Assembly: GCA_009917445.1 (NCBI GenBank)
Contig: QZEE01000003.1
Span: forward strand, 62,001-126,000
Length of the DNA: 64,000 bases
DNA from: a bacterium D16-76
GTDB taxonomy: Bacteria > Bacillota > Clostridia > Oscillospirales > Acutalibacteraceae
Direction of reading: 5' to 3'
A model generated the notes under the pieces. That model saw nothing but the letters and a program-made list of their open reading frames with translations, was not told the DNA's origin and made no database searches. The first letter of the stretch is position 1; each line of letters begins with the position of its first letter. This document shows, piece by piece, positions 54,001 to 61,736 of this stretch. A program made the translations under genes and the position numbers.

Positions 54001-54253
54001 GCAAAAAATTGGCCATGACACAGGATGAGTACCCCGGGAAGCCCGGCAGAGAGAGGGGGCGCGCAAGCGCTGAAAGCCCCCTTCGGGGGGAACGGGGGAA
54101 AGACGCCTGCCAGCCGCAACTGCATAAACCAAGGAACGCGACCGGCGCGGCCTGCAGGCCGAGCTTCGCTGCGTTTGAAGTAGGGTGGCACCACGAAGAA
54201 AGCCTTCGTCCCTTCACGGCACGGCCGCAGAAGGGGGAAGGTTTTTGTTTTTG
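54001..54253 (+). promoter_or_regulatory. T-box riboswitch, predicted aspartate-specific (tRNA-Asp)
   Basis: The T-box core AGGGTGGCACCACG is at 54182-54195. A terminator follows: CCTTC-GT-CCCTTC (54203-54215) with GAAGGG-GG-AAGG (54230-54241), then TTTTTGTTTTT. Stem I landmarks are GAGTA (54027-54031), AGAGAG (54048-54053) and the distal GCTGAAAG (54069-54076). Pairing CCCCG (54032-54036) with CGGGG (54093-54097) above and CAGG (54021-54024) with CCTG (54106-54109) below leaves GAAAGACG in the specifier loop, so GAC (Asp, 54102-54104) followed by a purine is the likely codon. The antiterminator TGGC would pair with discriminator G73 of tRNA-Asp; bacterial tRNA-His has C73. Uncharged tRNA-Asp should allow read-through into mazG-like, hisS and aspS. 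Confidence 0.93.
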
Positions 54254-54267
54254 GGCGCGCAGCGTCA

Positions 54268-54336
54268 AGACCTTGGGGGCGCCGCCCCCAAGCCCCTGCC
54301 AGGGGGATGATCCCCCTGGACCCCGACGCGTTGTGT
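54268..54336 (+). repeat. Inverted-orientation repeat between T-box and mazG-like gene
   Basis: TCAAGACCTTGGGGGC-GCC-GCCCCCAAG followed by CCAGGGGGATGATCCCCCTGG. CAAGACCTTGGGG is the reverse of the CCCCAAGGTCTTG module, so this copy points the other way. It adds two strong hairpins to the leader. Confidence 0.75.
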
Positions 54337-54367
54337 AGGTGGGGTGGGGTTAAGTAAAGGAGGGTTT

Positions 54368-54679
54368 ATGGGGAAGGCACAGGATATGGTGAGGGGGGTT
54401 ATGGAGGAGCAGGGGCTGTCTTTTTCCCCAGAGGTACGGATGCTGGATTTGGTGTCGGAAACAGGGGAGCTGGCAAAGGAATGGCTGAAGGGGACAGGGT
54501 ATGGACAGAGGGAGTTTACCCATACGCCCGGTTTGGAAGAGGAGGTTGGCGACTGCCTGTTTTCCCTTTTGGCCTTGTGCGAGGCCTTGAGGATGGATGC
54601 GGACGGGGCGCTGGCCGCGGCCCTGGAGAAATACGCCCGGCGGGCCCGGGAGACTGGCAGTGTGGGCAGCGGGCGGTAG
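54368..54679 (+). CDS. MazG-like nucleotide pyrophosphohydrolase
   Basis: This small all-alpha NTP pyrophosphatase has 103 aa. The metal-binding pattern is visible: LDLVSETGELAKEWLK (ExxE) and EEEVGDCLFSLLALCEAL (ExxxD). Members hydrolyse non-standard or excess nucleotides, some act on ppGpp or dUTP. AAAGGAGGG sets the start at 54368. It is the first gene behind the T-box, 51 bases before hisS, an unusual neighbour for aminoacyl-tRNA synthetase genes. Confidence 0.87.
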   Translation: MGKAQDMVRGVMEEQGLSFSPEVRMLDLVSETGELAKEWLKGTGYGQREFTHTPGLEEEVGDCLFSLLALCEALRMDADGALAAALEKYARRARETGSVGSGR

Positions 54680-54730
54680 AAGTTTGAAAAACGGCCGGAA
54701 GGCTTGGATGAAAATAAGGAGGAACGGAAT

Positions 54731-56008
54731 ATGGAATTGTTGACAAAAGCGCCTAAGGGCACGGTGGATCTGGTGCCAGGGGCAACGGGGAAATGGCAGC
54801 TGGTAGAAGACGTGGTGAAAAGCGAGGCGGAGCTTAATGGTTTTGCGGAGATACGCACACCAGTGTTTGAGCACACCGAGCTGTTTTTGCGGGGCGTGGG
54901 CGACACCACCGACGTAGTGGAAAAGCAGATGTATACCTTTGAGGACAAGGGCGGGCGGTCTGTTACCCTGCGGCCGGAGGGCACGGCGGGCGCTGTGCGG
55001 GCTATGCTGGAAAATGGGCTGTATAATGCGGGGTATCCGGTGAAGCTGTATTACTGCATCCCTTGTTTCCGGTATGAAAAGCCCCAGTCTGGCCGACTGC
55101 GGGAGTTCCGCACCTTTGGGGTGGAGATGTTCGGGGCGGCAGAGCCTGCCGCGGATGTGCAGGTGATTGCCCTGGCGCTGTCGGCTTTTAAGCGGCTGGG
55201 CCTTGACGATGTGGGCTTGCAGCTGAATTCCATTGGGTGCCCGGCCTGCCGGAAGGAGTACCACAAGGCCTTGACCGAATATTTTGGCGCCCACAGGGAT
55301 CAGCTGTGCGAGACCTGCCTCTCCCGGTTGGAGCGCAACCCCATGCGCATTTTGGACTGCAAAAGCCCGGTGTGCGGGGAGATTGCCAAAGGCGCGCCGA
55401 AGATTACCGACTATTTGTGCGGGGACTGCCAGGAGCACTTTGGGAAGGTGCAGGGGCTGCTGGATGCCGTAGGCATCCCCTATGAGCTGGACCCCCGGTT
55501 GGTGCGGGGGCTGGATTATTACACCCGCACTGTGTTTGAGTTCCCCTCTAAGAGCCTGGGGTTTGCTTTGGGCGGCGGCGGGCGGTACGACGGCCTGGTG
55601 GAAGAGCTGGGCGGCAAGCCTACGCCTGGGCTGGGCTTTGGCCTGGGGCTGGACCGGATTTTGATGGCGCTGGAAGAGCGGGGGGCCCAGTTCCCAGAGG
55701 AGGAGCGGTGCGAGGTCTATTTGGCGGCTATGGGGGACGAGGCCGGGAAAAAGGCCTTTGTGCTGATGGATGGGCTGCATAAATGCGGTGTCTCTGCCGA
55801 CTGCGACCTGTGCGCCAGGGGCTTGAAGGCCCAGATGAAGTATGCCGACCGGATTGGGGCCAAGTATACAATGGTGCTGGGGGACAACGAATTGGAAGCC
55901 GGCAGGGCTGAGCTGAAAAATATGAAGACCGGCGAGAAAGTGGAAATCTCCATTGGGGAGGGTTTTGTGGACGAGTACCTGACGGCCAGCACAGCCCAGG
56001 AGATTTGA
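54731..56008 (+). CDS. hisS: Histidyl-tRNA synthetase
   Basis: This class II enzyme charges tRNA-His. The 425-aa protein has KAPKGTVDLVPG at the start, motif 2 PCFRYEKPQSGRLREFRTFG (compare the usual FRYERPQ-GRxR-F-Q-G), the His-binding LVRGLDYYTRTVFEF and motif 3 ALGGGGRYDGLVEELGG. A C-terminal anticodon-binding domain follows from about residue 330. AAGGAGGAAC precedes the ATG at 54731. It probably shares the T-box transcript with aspS. Confidence 0.97.
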   Translation: MELLTKAPKGTVDLVPGATGKWQLVEDVVKSEAELNGFAEIRTPVFEHTELFLRGVGDTTDVVEKQMYTFEDKGGRSVTLRPEGTAGAVRAMLENGLYNAGYPVKLYYCIPCFRYEKPQSGRLREFRTFGVEMFGAAEPAADVQVIALALSAFKRLGLDDVGLQLNSIGCPACRKEYHKALTEYFGAHRDQLCETCLSRLERNPMRILDCKSPVCGEIAKGAPKITDYLCGDCQEHFGKVQGLLDAVGIPYELDPRLVRGLDYYTRTVFEFPSKSLGFALGGGGRYDGLVEELGGKPTPGLGFGLGLDRILMALEERGAQFPEEERCEVYLAAMGDEAGKKAFVLMDGLHKCGVSADCDLCARGLKAQMKYADRIGAKYTMVLGDNELEAGRAELKNMKTGEKVEISIGEGFVDEYLTASTAQEI

Positions 56009-56025
56009 GTTTCTGACCGCACCCG

Positions 56026-56204
56026 AGCGGCCAAAGGAAGCGAAGCGCGGGAGTCCAGAGGGGTGGTGCCCCTCTGGTGGGTTCTTAGGGCGAAGCCCTG
56101 AGTGGGGGTTGGGGCAAAGCCCCAAGGTCTTGCCGTAGGCGCGGTCTTTGCGCCGGAGGCTCTAATAGGCGTGAGCCGGGGGTTTAGGGGCGGGAGCCCC
56201 TAAG
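56026..56204 (+). repeat. Longest composite repeat copy, between hisS and the VOC gene
   Basis: In order: GAAGCGAAGCGCGGGAGTCC, AGAGGGG-TGGTG-CCCCTCT, GGTTCTTAGGGC-GCCCTGAG, GGGGTTGGGGC-GCCCCAAGGTCTTG, GCGCGGTCTTTGCGCCGGAGGC, TAATAGGCGTGAGCC and TTAGGGGCGGGAGCCCCTAA. The other copies in the window are subsets of this order, so it serves as the reference copy. Confidence 0.85.
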
Positions 56205-56207
56205 GCC

Positions 56208-56236
56208 TTAAAATACCAACAGGGAAAGCATATAAT
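56208..56236 (+). promoter_or_regulatory. Sigma-A promoter for the VOC gene
   Basis: TTAAAA (56208-56213), 17 bases, TATAAT (56231-56236), just after the repeat. It would also transcribe aspS independently of the T-box. Confidence 0.65.
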
Positions 56237-56273
56237 TTTTGTTATCTTTGGATAGGGGAAGGTGGACAAAAGC

Positions 56274-56660
56274 ATGAAATGCTATACGCAAGTGTATGTT
56301 ATGGACAGCTTAGAGGCGGTGGACACCTATTGCCGGGCGTTTGGGGCCCAGGTGAGTTTTGAAATTAAGAACGAGGCCAAAACCGAGTATGAACACTGTG
56401 AGCTGTCGGTAAACGGCGAACCGATCTTGGCTGTATCCGAAGCGCCGGAGCCTTATGACGTGGGCGCCATACACAAGATGAAGTGGCAGACCATGACCTT
56501 TAACGCTTTTGAGCTGGGCAGCGAGGAGGCGGTGAAGAACGCCTTTGAGGTGCTGAAGGAAGGCGGCGTGGTGCTGGAAGATATAGGGGCGCTGCCGTGG
56601 AGCAAGTGCTGCGCTACGGTGATGGATAAATACGGCGTGTGCTGGTGGGTGGCCATTTGA
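56274..56660 (+). CDS. VOC superfamily (glyoxalase/PhnB-like) protein
   Basis: This 128-aa protein has two beta-alpha-beta-beta-beta modules of the vicinal oxygen chelate fold. It starts MKCYTQVYVMDSLEAVDTYC and has RAFGAQVSFEIKNEAKTEY, CELSVNGEPILAVSEAPE and the terminal ATVMDKYGVCWWVAI, a PhnB/DUF1428-like pattern. Such proteins are metal-dependent isomerases, dioxygenases or drug-binding proteins; the substrate is unknown. Start 56274 is preferred for GAAGGTGG nine bases upstream; an in-frame GTG at 56262 overlaps that site. It sits 40 bases before aspS. Confidence 0.85.
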   Translation: MKCYTQVYVMDSLEAVDTYCRAFGAQVSFEIKNEAKTEYEHCELSVNGEPILAVSEAPEPYDVGAIHKMKWQTMTFNAFELGSEEAVKNAFEVLKEGGVVLEDIGALPWSKCCATVMDKYGVCWWVAI

Positions 56661-56700
56661 CGGGCAGGCCGGGAAAGAATCAATAAAGGAGCGGATGAAT

Positions 56701-58488
56701 ATGGAAACGATACAGGGTTTGAAGCGGAGCCGCTATTGCGGGGAGTTCCGCATGGAGCATGTGGGCCAAAAGGTTACGGTGTTTGGCTGGTGCCAGCGGC
56801 AGCGAGATTTGGGGCAGCTGATCTTTATTGACCTGCGGGACCGCAGCGGCATTGTGCAGCTGGCTTTTGACGAGGACAGCGGCAAGGATGCCTTTGAAAA
56901 GGCGTTCCGGGTGCGGTCGGAGTTTGTGCTGGCGGCTGTGGGGACGGTGCGGGAGCGCACGTCGAAAAACAAGGAGATACCCACAGGGGACGTGGAAATC
57001 TTTGTGGAAGAGCTGCGGGTGCTGGGGGAGGCGGAAACGCCGCCCTTTGAGATCGTAGAAGGCGTTAAGGCTAATGAGGAACTGCGGCTGAAATACCGGT
57101 ATTTGGATTTGCGCAGGCCGGAGCTGCAAAGGAACCTGCTTTTGCGGCACAAGGTGGCTAAGGCCACCCGGGACTATTTTTATGACAACGGGTTTATTGA
57201 GATCGAGACGCCGATGCTCATTAAGTCTACGCCGGAGGGGGCCCGGGATTTCCTGGTGCCGTCCCGGCTGCACAAGGGGGAGTTTTACGCGCTGCCCCAG
57301 TCGCCCCAGCTGTATAAGCAGCTTTCTATGGTGGCGGGGTTTGACCGCTACATCCAGCTGGCCCGGTGCTTCCGGGATGAAGAGCTGCGGGCGGACCGGC
57401 AGCCGGAGTTTGTGCAGATCGACATGGAAATGTCTTTTGTGGACGTGGAGGACGTGCTGACCATGGCAGAGGGCTTTGTGCGGCATGTCTTTAAAGAGGT
57501 GCTGGGGGAGGAAATCCCCCTGCCGCTGCCCCGGATGACGTACCAGGACGCTATGGAACGGTATGGGTCGGACAAGCCGGACACCCGGTACGGCATGGAG
57601 ATCTGCGATATAAGCGGGTGCGTGAAGGACTGCGGGTTCGGGGTGTTTGCCAATGCTGTGGCCGGGGGCGGCAGTGTGCGGGCTATTGTAGCCAAGGACG
57701 CGGTGAAGGCGCTGAGCCGCAAGGAGATTGACAAGCTGACGGAAGCGGTAAAGGGCATTGGCGGCAAGGGCGTGGCCTGGGTGCGCATGCTGCCGGAAGG
57801 GTACGCAGGGTCTTTCCTCAAGTTTATGAAAGAGGAAGAGATGCAGGCTATCTATGAGAAGACCGGGGCGGAAGAGGGCGACGTGGTGCTGATCATCGCG
57901 GACGCCAAGACCAGCCATGTGTTGTCGCAGCTGGGGTATTTGCGGACCATTACGGCCCAGAAGCTGGGCATAGTGCCCCAGGGGATGCGGAACCTTTTGT
58001 GGATTACGGAGATGCCGTTCTTTGAGTTTGACGAGGATTTGGGGGAGTGGGTGGCTATGCACCATCCCTTTACCTCGCCGCTGGACGAGTGCCTGCCTTA
58101 TTTGGAGACGGATAAGGGCCGCGTGCGGGCAAAAGCTTATGATCTGGTGATGAACGGCATGGAGCTGTGCTCGGGGTCTATACGCATTACGGACCCGGAG
58201 CTGCAAGGGCGTATTTTTGCGCTGCTGGGGCTTAGCGAGGAAGAAGCCCATGAAAAGTTTGGGTTCCTGCTGGATGCGTTCCGGTATGGGGCGCCGCCCC
58301 ATGGGGGCATTGGTTTGGGTCTGGACCGGCTGGTGATGCAGATGGCCGGGGCTGGCAGTATGCGGGATGTGGTGGCTTATCCTAAGGTGCAGAACATGAG
58401 CGAGCTGATGACCCAGGCCCCGGCGGAGGTAGAGCCGGTGCAGCTGGACGAGCTGGGAATTATACTGGCAGAGCCCACGAAGGAGTAA
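56701..58488 (+). CDS. aspS: Aspartyl-tRNA synthetase (bacterial type)
   Basis: This class II enzyme charges tRNA-Asp. The 595-aa protein has an N-terminal OB-fold anticodon domain (residues ~15-105), a catalytic core with motif 2 LARCFRDEELRADRQPEF and QIDMEMSF, the inserted GAD domain (~275-415) of bacterial AspRS, and motif 3 GGIGLGLDRLVMQM. AAGGAG is about ten bases before ATG 56701; ATG 56695 is too close. With the T-box reading Asp, this is probably the main target of that control, though a second promoter lies before the VOC gene. Confidence 0.98.
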   Translation: METIQGLKRSRYCGEFRMEHVGQKVTVFGWCQRQRDLGQLIFIDLRDRSGIVQLAFDEDSGKDAFEKAFRVRSEFVLAAVGTVRERTSKNKEIPTGDVEIFVEELRVLGEAETPPFEIVEGVKANEELRLKYRYLDLRRPELQRNLLLRHKVAKATRDYFYDNGFIEIETPMLIKSTPEGARDFLVPSRLHKGEFYALPQSPQLYKQLSMVAGFDRYIQLARCFRDEELRADRQPEFVQIDMEMSFVDVEDVLTMAEGFVRHVFKEVLGEEIPLPLPRMTYQDAMERYGSDKPDTRYGMEICDISGCVKDCGFGVFANAVAGGGSVRAIVAKDAVKALSRKEIDKLTEAVKGIGGKGVAWVRMLPEGYAGSFLKFMKEEEMQAIYEKTGAEEGDVVLIIADAKTSHVLSQLGYLRTITAQKLGIVPQGMRNLLWITEMPFFEFDEDLGEWVAMHHPFTSPLDECLPYLETDKGRVRAKAYDLVMNGMELCSGSIRITDPELQGRIFALLGLSEEEAHEKFGFLLDAFRYGAPPHGGIGLGLDRLVMQMAGAGSMRDVVAYPKVQNMSELMTQAPAEVEPVQLDELGIILAEPTKE

Positions 58489-58497
58489 GCAATAGGA

Positions 58498-58640
58498 AGC
58501 GTGGGATTCTTAAGGGGTCGCTGCGTCCCGGGGGACGCGTCCAGCGACCGACCGAGCCGGCAGGCGAGACACTTTGCGCCGGAGGCTCTACAGGCGTTAG
58601 CTGGGGTTTGGGGCGCAGCCCCAAGGTCTTGCCGCTGGGC
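58498..58640 (+). repeat. Composite repeat after aspS
   Basis: GCGTGGGATTCTTAAGGGGTCGCTG...CCAGCGACC-type arms, ACCGAGCCGGCAGGCGAGAC (as at 1.25 kb), CTTTGCGCCGGAGGC, CAGGCGTTAGCTGGGG and GGGGCGCAGCCCCAAGGTCT. It fills the start of the 581-base gap between aspS and nrdD. Confidence 0.8.
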
Positions 58641-58686
58641 GAGGGGAGATTGCCGTGCGGCGGGGAGCGCAGGATTGGGGCCTTTT

Positions 58687-58713
58687 GGGTGGGCGGAAGC
58701 CCACCCTTTTTCT
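58687..58713 (+). terminator. Hairpin terminator downstream of aspS
   Basis: Stem GGGTGGGC (58687-58694) / GCCCACCC (58699-58706) with a GGAA loop, then TTTTTCTTG. Between it and 58900 I see no gene or known motif. Confidence 0.88.
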
Positions 58714-58945
58714 TGTGGGGGGAAGATGGCTTGTTCTTTGCCTGCTTTCGGGCGGGTGCGGGCGGGGGAGTTTACTTTGCGTAAAAGCCTGGAAAAATAT
58801 TTTTGGGGCCGGCACACCCGGGGGCGTGCGAAGTCCCTGCGTGAAACATATGGGGGGAAACCCTTGGGGGGCCTGTATGGGGGCGGCTGTGAAACCATGG
58901 GAGATAATATATTTTGAGTGGACATGTGTATAATTCACGAATCGT

Positions 58946-58961
58946 ACACAATATATGGTAT
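58946..58961 (+). promoter_or_regulatory. Candidate NrdR box
   Basis: ACACAATATATGGTAT matches 14 of 16 positions of the NrdR consensus (acaCwAtATaTwGtgt) as I recall it, and abuts the -35 of the nrdD promoter. A weaker match starts at 58902. NrdR is the common repressor of ribonucleotide reductase genes. Confidence 0.6.
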
Positions 58962-58989
58962 TGACAGGGAGGGGGAGACCGACTATAAT
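58961..58989 (+). promoter_or_regulatory. Perfect consensus sigma-A promoter of the nrdD locus
   Basis: TTGACA (58961-58966), 17 bases, TATAAT (58984-58989). Both hexamers match exactly. The leader is ~75 bases. Confidence 0.9.
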
Positions 58990-59069
58990 TAGAGGGCAGG
59001 ACAGGCCGGGGAGGCTTGTCCTGCCTGTGGCCCTGCGGCCTAGGAAGCGTAAGGAAAGGACCGGGATGC

Positions 59070-61367
59070 ATGCTGAAAACCATTATAAAAAGGAGCGGGG
59101 AACAAGCCCCATTTGACGCCGGCAAAATACGGGGGGCCATTTTTAAGGCCAATGTGCGTATTGCCACGGAGAAGTTCAGCGAGGAAGAGCTGGACAGGCT
59201 GACCGAAGAAGTGGTGGCCGAGCTGGAAAAAATGAAAGAGACCCCCACGGTGGAACAGACACAAGATGTGGTGGAGGAAAAACTGATTGCGGCGGACTAC
59301 GCCAAGACGGCTAAGGCGTATATCTTGTACCGGGCGGAGCACCAGAAGCTGCGGGAGATGGACGATGAGCTGGTGAAAATCTATTCGGCGCTGACCTTTG
59401 TGCCGGCAGAGGATGCGGACATCAAACGGGAGAACGCCAACATCAACGCGGACACAGCTATGGGTACTATGCTCAAGTATGGCTCGGAGGGGGCCAAGAG
59501 CTTTTATGACAAGTATGTGATCCCGCCCCATATCGCCCAGGCCCATGCCGACGGCGACATACACATCCACGACAAGGATTTTTACACCTTGACGGAGACC
59601 TGCTGCCAGATCGATTTGATCAAGCTGTTTAAGAATGGGTTCTCTACAGGCCACGGCTATTTGCGGGAACCCAACGACATACGCAGCTACGCGGCCCTGG
59701 CGTGTATTGCCATACAAGCGAACCAAAATGAAATGCACGGCGGGCAGAGCGTGCCGATTTTTGACTATGCCATGGCCCAGGGGGTGGATAAGACCTACCG
59801 CAAGGAGTTTTTTAAGGCACTGGTGCAGTTTTTGCAGATACACAAGGGCATGCCCTACAGCCACGCCGAGGCCCTGGTGAACGCCGCCAAGCGGGAGCTG
59901 GGGGAAAAGGTGACCATGAAGAACGTGGGGAAGTACAGCGGGCGGTTTGTGAATTTCCTGCCAAGGCACCAGAAGGAGAACGGGTACGAGGAGATTATCA
60001 CCGAGGAGGCCGAGGACGCCTGCGCCTATGCCCAGGAGGCGGCCTGGCGGGAGACCGATCACGCCACCTATCAGGCTATGGAGGCGCTGGTGCACAACTT
60101 GAATACTATGAACTCCCGGGCGGGGGCCCAGGTGCCGTTTTCGTCTTTGAACTACGGCACGGACACCAGCGAGCAGGGGCGCATGGTAATCAAAAACCTG
60201 CTGCTGGCCACGGAGGCCGGGCTGGGGGATGGGGAGACGCCTATTTTCCCGGTGCAGATTTTTAAGGTGAAGGAGGGCGTCAATTACAACGAGGGAGACC
60301 CCAACTATGACCTGTTCAAGCTGGCCATGCGGGTGTCGGCCAAGAGGCTGTTCCCCAACTTTAGCTTTATTGACGCGCCTTTTAACCTGCAATACTACAA
60401 GCCCGGCGACTACGACACCGAGGTGGCCTACATGGGCTGCCGCACCCGGGTTATGGGCAACTCCCACGACCCGGACCGGGAGACCACTTGCGGCCGGGGC
60501 AACCTGAGCTTTACTTCGATTAACCTGCCCCGGATCGGGATAGAGGCGGAAAAGGATATTAAGAAATTTTATAAGCTGCTGGACGGCCGCATGGATTTGG
60601 CGGCGGAACAGCTTTTGCACCGGTTTAAGATACAGTGCAGCAAAAAGGCGTATAACTACCCCTTCCTGATGGGGCAGGGGGTGTGGATCGACTCGGAGAC
60701 CCTTACCCGCAACGACTCGGTGGCGGAGGTCTTGAAGCACGGGACTTTGTCGGTGGGGTTCATCGGCCTGGCCGAGACCTTGAAGGCCCTTACCGGCAAG
60801 CACCACGGCGAGGATGAAAAAAGCTATGAGCTGGGCTTGGAGATTATCGCCCATATGCGGGAGTATATGGACGCTATGTCGAAAAAGACGGGCTTGAATT
60901 TTACCCTGCTGGCTACCCCGGCCGAAGGGCTTTCCGGCCGGTTTGTGCGGCTGGACCAGAAAAAGTTTGGGAAGATACCCGGGGTTACGGACCGGGAGTA
61001 TTACACGAACTCTTTCCATGTGCCGGTATATTACCCCATCGGCGCTTTTGAGAAGCTGAAAAAGGAAGCGCCTTTCCATGCCTTTACAAACGCGGGGCAC
61101 ATCAGCTATGTGGAGCTGGACGGCGACGTATGCAAGAACATTGAGGCTTTTGAAAGCGTGGTGCGGTGCATGAAGGAATCGGGCATTGGCTATGGCTCGG
61201 TAAACCACCCGGTAGACCGGGACCCGGTGTGCGGGTATAATGGTATTATCGACGACGTATGCCCCCGCTGCGGCCGCCGCGCTGGGGAGGGCGTGGCCCT
61301 TTCGAAGCTGGAAGAGCTGCGGAAGAAGTACCATGATGTGCCGGATTATACGTGCTTGATACGGTAA
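59070..61367 (+). CDS. nrdD: Anaerobic ribonucleoside-triphosphate reductase NrdD, large part without the glycyl-radical domain
   Basis: This class III reductase makes dNTPs without oxygen. The 765-aa protein has an N-terminal ATP cone (residues ~1-92, from KTIIKRSGEQAPFDAGKIRG) for allosteric control. Then comes the ten-strand barrel with TETCCQIDL (Cys178/179) and YMGCRTRVMGNS (Cys457), the likely catalytic cysteines. Near the end are zinc-site cysteines 721 (DPVCGYNG), 731 and 734 (VCPRCGRR). It stops at PDYTCLIR. The C-terminal RxxGY loop that carries the glycyl radical in other NrdDs is absent and is encoded separately at 61552-61725. Start 59070 follows AAGGAAAGGA. Confidence 0.95.
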   Translation: MLKTIIKRSGEQAPFDAGKIRGAIFKANVRIATEKFSEEELDRLTEEVVAELEKMKETPTVEQTQDVVEEKLIAADYAKTAKAYILYRAEHQKLREMDDELVKIYSALTFVPAEDADIKRENANINADTAMGTMLKYGSEGAKSFYDKYVIPPHIAQAHADGDIHIHDKDFYTLTETCCQIDLIKLFKNGFSTGHGYLREPNDIRSYAALACIAIQANQNEMHGGQSVPIFDYAMAQGVDKTYRKEFFKALVQFLQIHKGMPYSHAEALVNAAKRELGEKVTMKNVGKYSGRFVNFLPRHQKENGYEEIITEEAEDACAYAQEAAWRETDHATYQAMEALVHNLNTMNSRAGAQVPFSSLNYGTDTSEQGRMVIKNLLLATEAGLGDGETPIFPVQIFKVKEGVNYNEGDPNYDLFKLAMRVSAKRLFPNFSFIDAPFNLQYYKPGDYDTEVAYMGCRTRVMGNSHDPDRETTCGRGNLSFTSINLPRIGIEAEKDIKKFYKLLDGRMDLAAEQLLHRFKIQCSKKAYNYPFLMGQGVWIDSETLTRNDSVAEVLKHGTLSVGFIGLAETLKALTGKHHGEDEKSYELGLEIIAHMREYMDAMSKKTGLNFTLLATPAEGLSGRFVRLDQKKFGKIPGVTDREYYTNSFHVPVYYPIGAFEKLKKEAPFHAFTNAGHISYVELDGDVCKNIEAFESVVRCMKESGIGYGSVNHPVDRDPVCGYNGIIDDVCPRCGRRAGEGVALSKLEELRKKYHDVPDYTCLIR

Positions 61368-61371
61368 GGCT

Positions 61372-61438
61372 GAGGCCGCGAGACGCTGTCTCGCGCTCTG
61401 CAAACCCTTTTGGGAAAGGGTTTGATCCGAAAACCACC
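61372..61438 (+). repeat. Repeat module between the two parts of nrdD
   Basis: GCGAGACGCTGTCTCGC (a perfect palindromic arm pair) then CTGCAAACCC-TTTTGGGAAA-GGGTTTG and ATCCGAAAACC. It is close to the module at 36301-36360. The remaining ~110 bases before the small gene hold only its ribosome binding site. Confidence 0.82.
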
Positions 61439-61551
61439 GGGCCTGCCTGCTGGCGTGGCTTGGGCCCGGTAGGGGCATGTGCTTTTGCGGGCGGGATGGG
61501 GAATCTTATTTATGGCTTATCTTATATTTTGAAATTTAGGAGGAATTTTTT

Positions 61552-61725
61552 ATGACAAGCGTAAAGGAATACAAGACGGAGGGCAAAGAGGTTATTATTG
61601 GCGAGGGGCGGGATTTTGAGAGGATCCGCCGTATTACGGGCTATTTGGTGGGCACGATTGACCGGTGGAACAACGCCAAGCGGGCGGAGGAACAGGACCG
61701 GGTGAAGCACACGCTGGCAAAGTAA
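61552..61725 (+). CDS. Stand-alone glycyl-radical domain of anaerobic ribonucleotide reductase
   Basis: This 57-aa protein (57 codons plus TAA) contains DFERIRRITGYLVGTIDRWN followed by NAKRAEEQDRVKH, which is the C-terminal glycyl-radical segment normally fused to NrdD; the radical Gly would be residue 30 in RITGY. It has a perfect AGGAGG (61538-61543) eight bases before its ATG and a short unique N-terminus (MTSVKEYKTEGKEVIIGEGR). It lies in a different frame from the large nrdD part, 184 bases downstream. The two polypeptides should assemble so that NrdG can activate the glycine, by analogy with GrcA/YfiD, the spare radical domain of pyruvate formate-lyase. It is followed 11 bases later by surE. 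Confidence 0.93.
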   Translation: MTSVKEYKTEGKEVIIGEGRDFERIRRITGYLVGTIDRWNNAKRAEEQDRVKHTLAK

Positions 61726-61736
61726 GGGGAGGGCCT

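Noticed and set aside
54017-54021. GACAC as an overlapping Asp/His specifier in the T-box
   Set aside because: I recall such overlapping codons in some hisS-aspS leaders, but here GACAC is on the 5' strand of Stem I, before the GAGTA motif, and cannot be the specifier. GAC at 54102 fits.
58641-58945. Riboswitch or small gene upstream of nrdD
   Set aside because: Apart from the terminator at 58687 and the weak box at 58902, I found no conserved riboswitch core and no frame with a ribosome binding site.
61200-61240. CGYNG in the large NrdD as the glycyl-radical site
   Set aside because: It lies before the CPRC zinc knuckle and lacks the RxxGY context and the downstream KxxExxDRVKH segment, both of which are found in the 57-aa protein.
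59070-61725. Explaining the nrdD split as a simple frameshift or sequencing error
   Set aside because: The parts are 184 bases apart, in different frames, with a known repeat between and a perfect AGGAGG plus ATG at the small gene. A one-base error cannot account for this.
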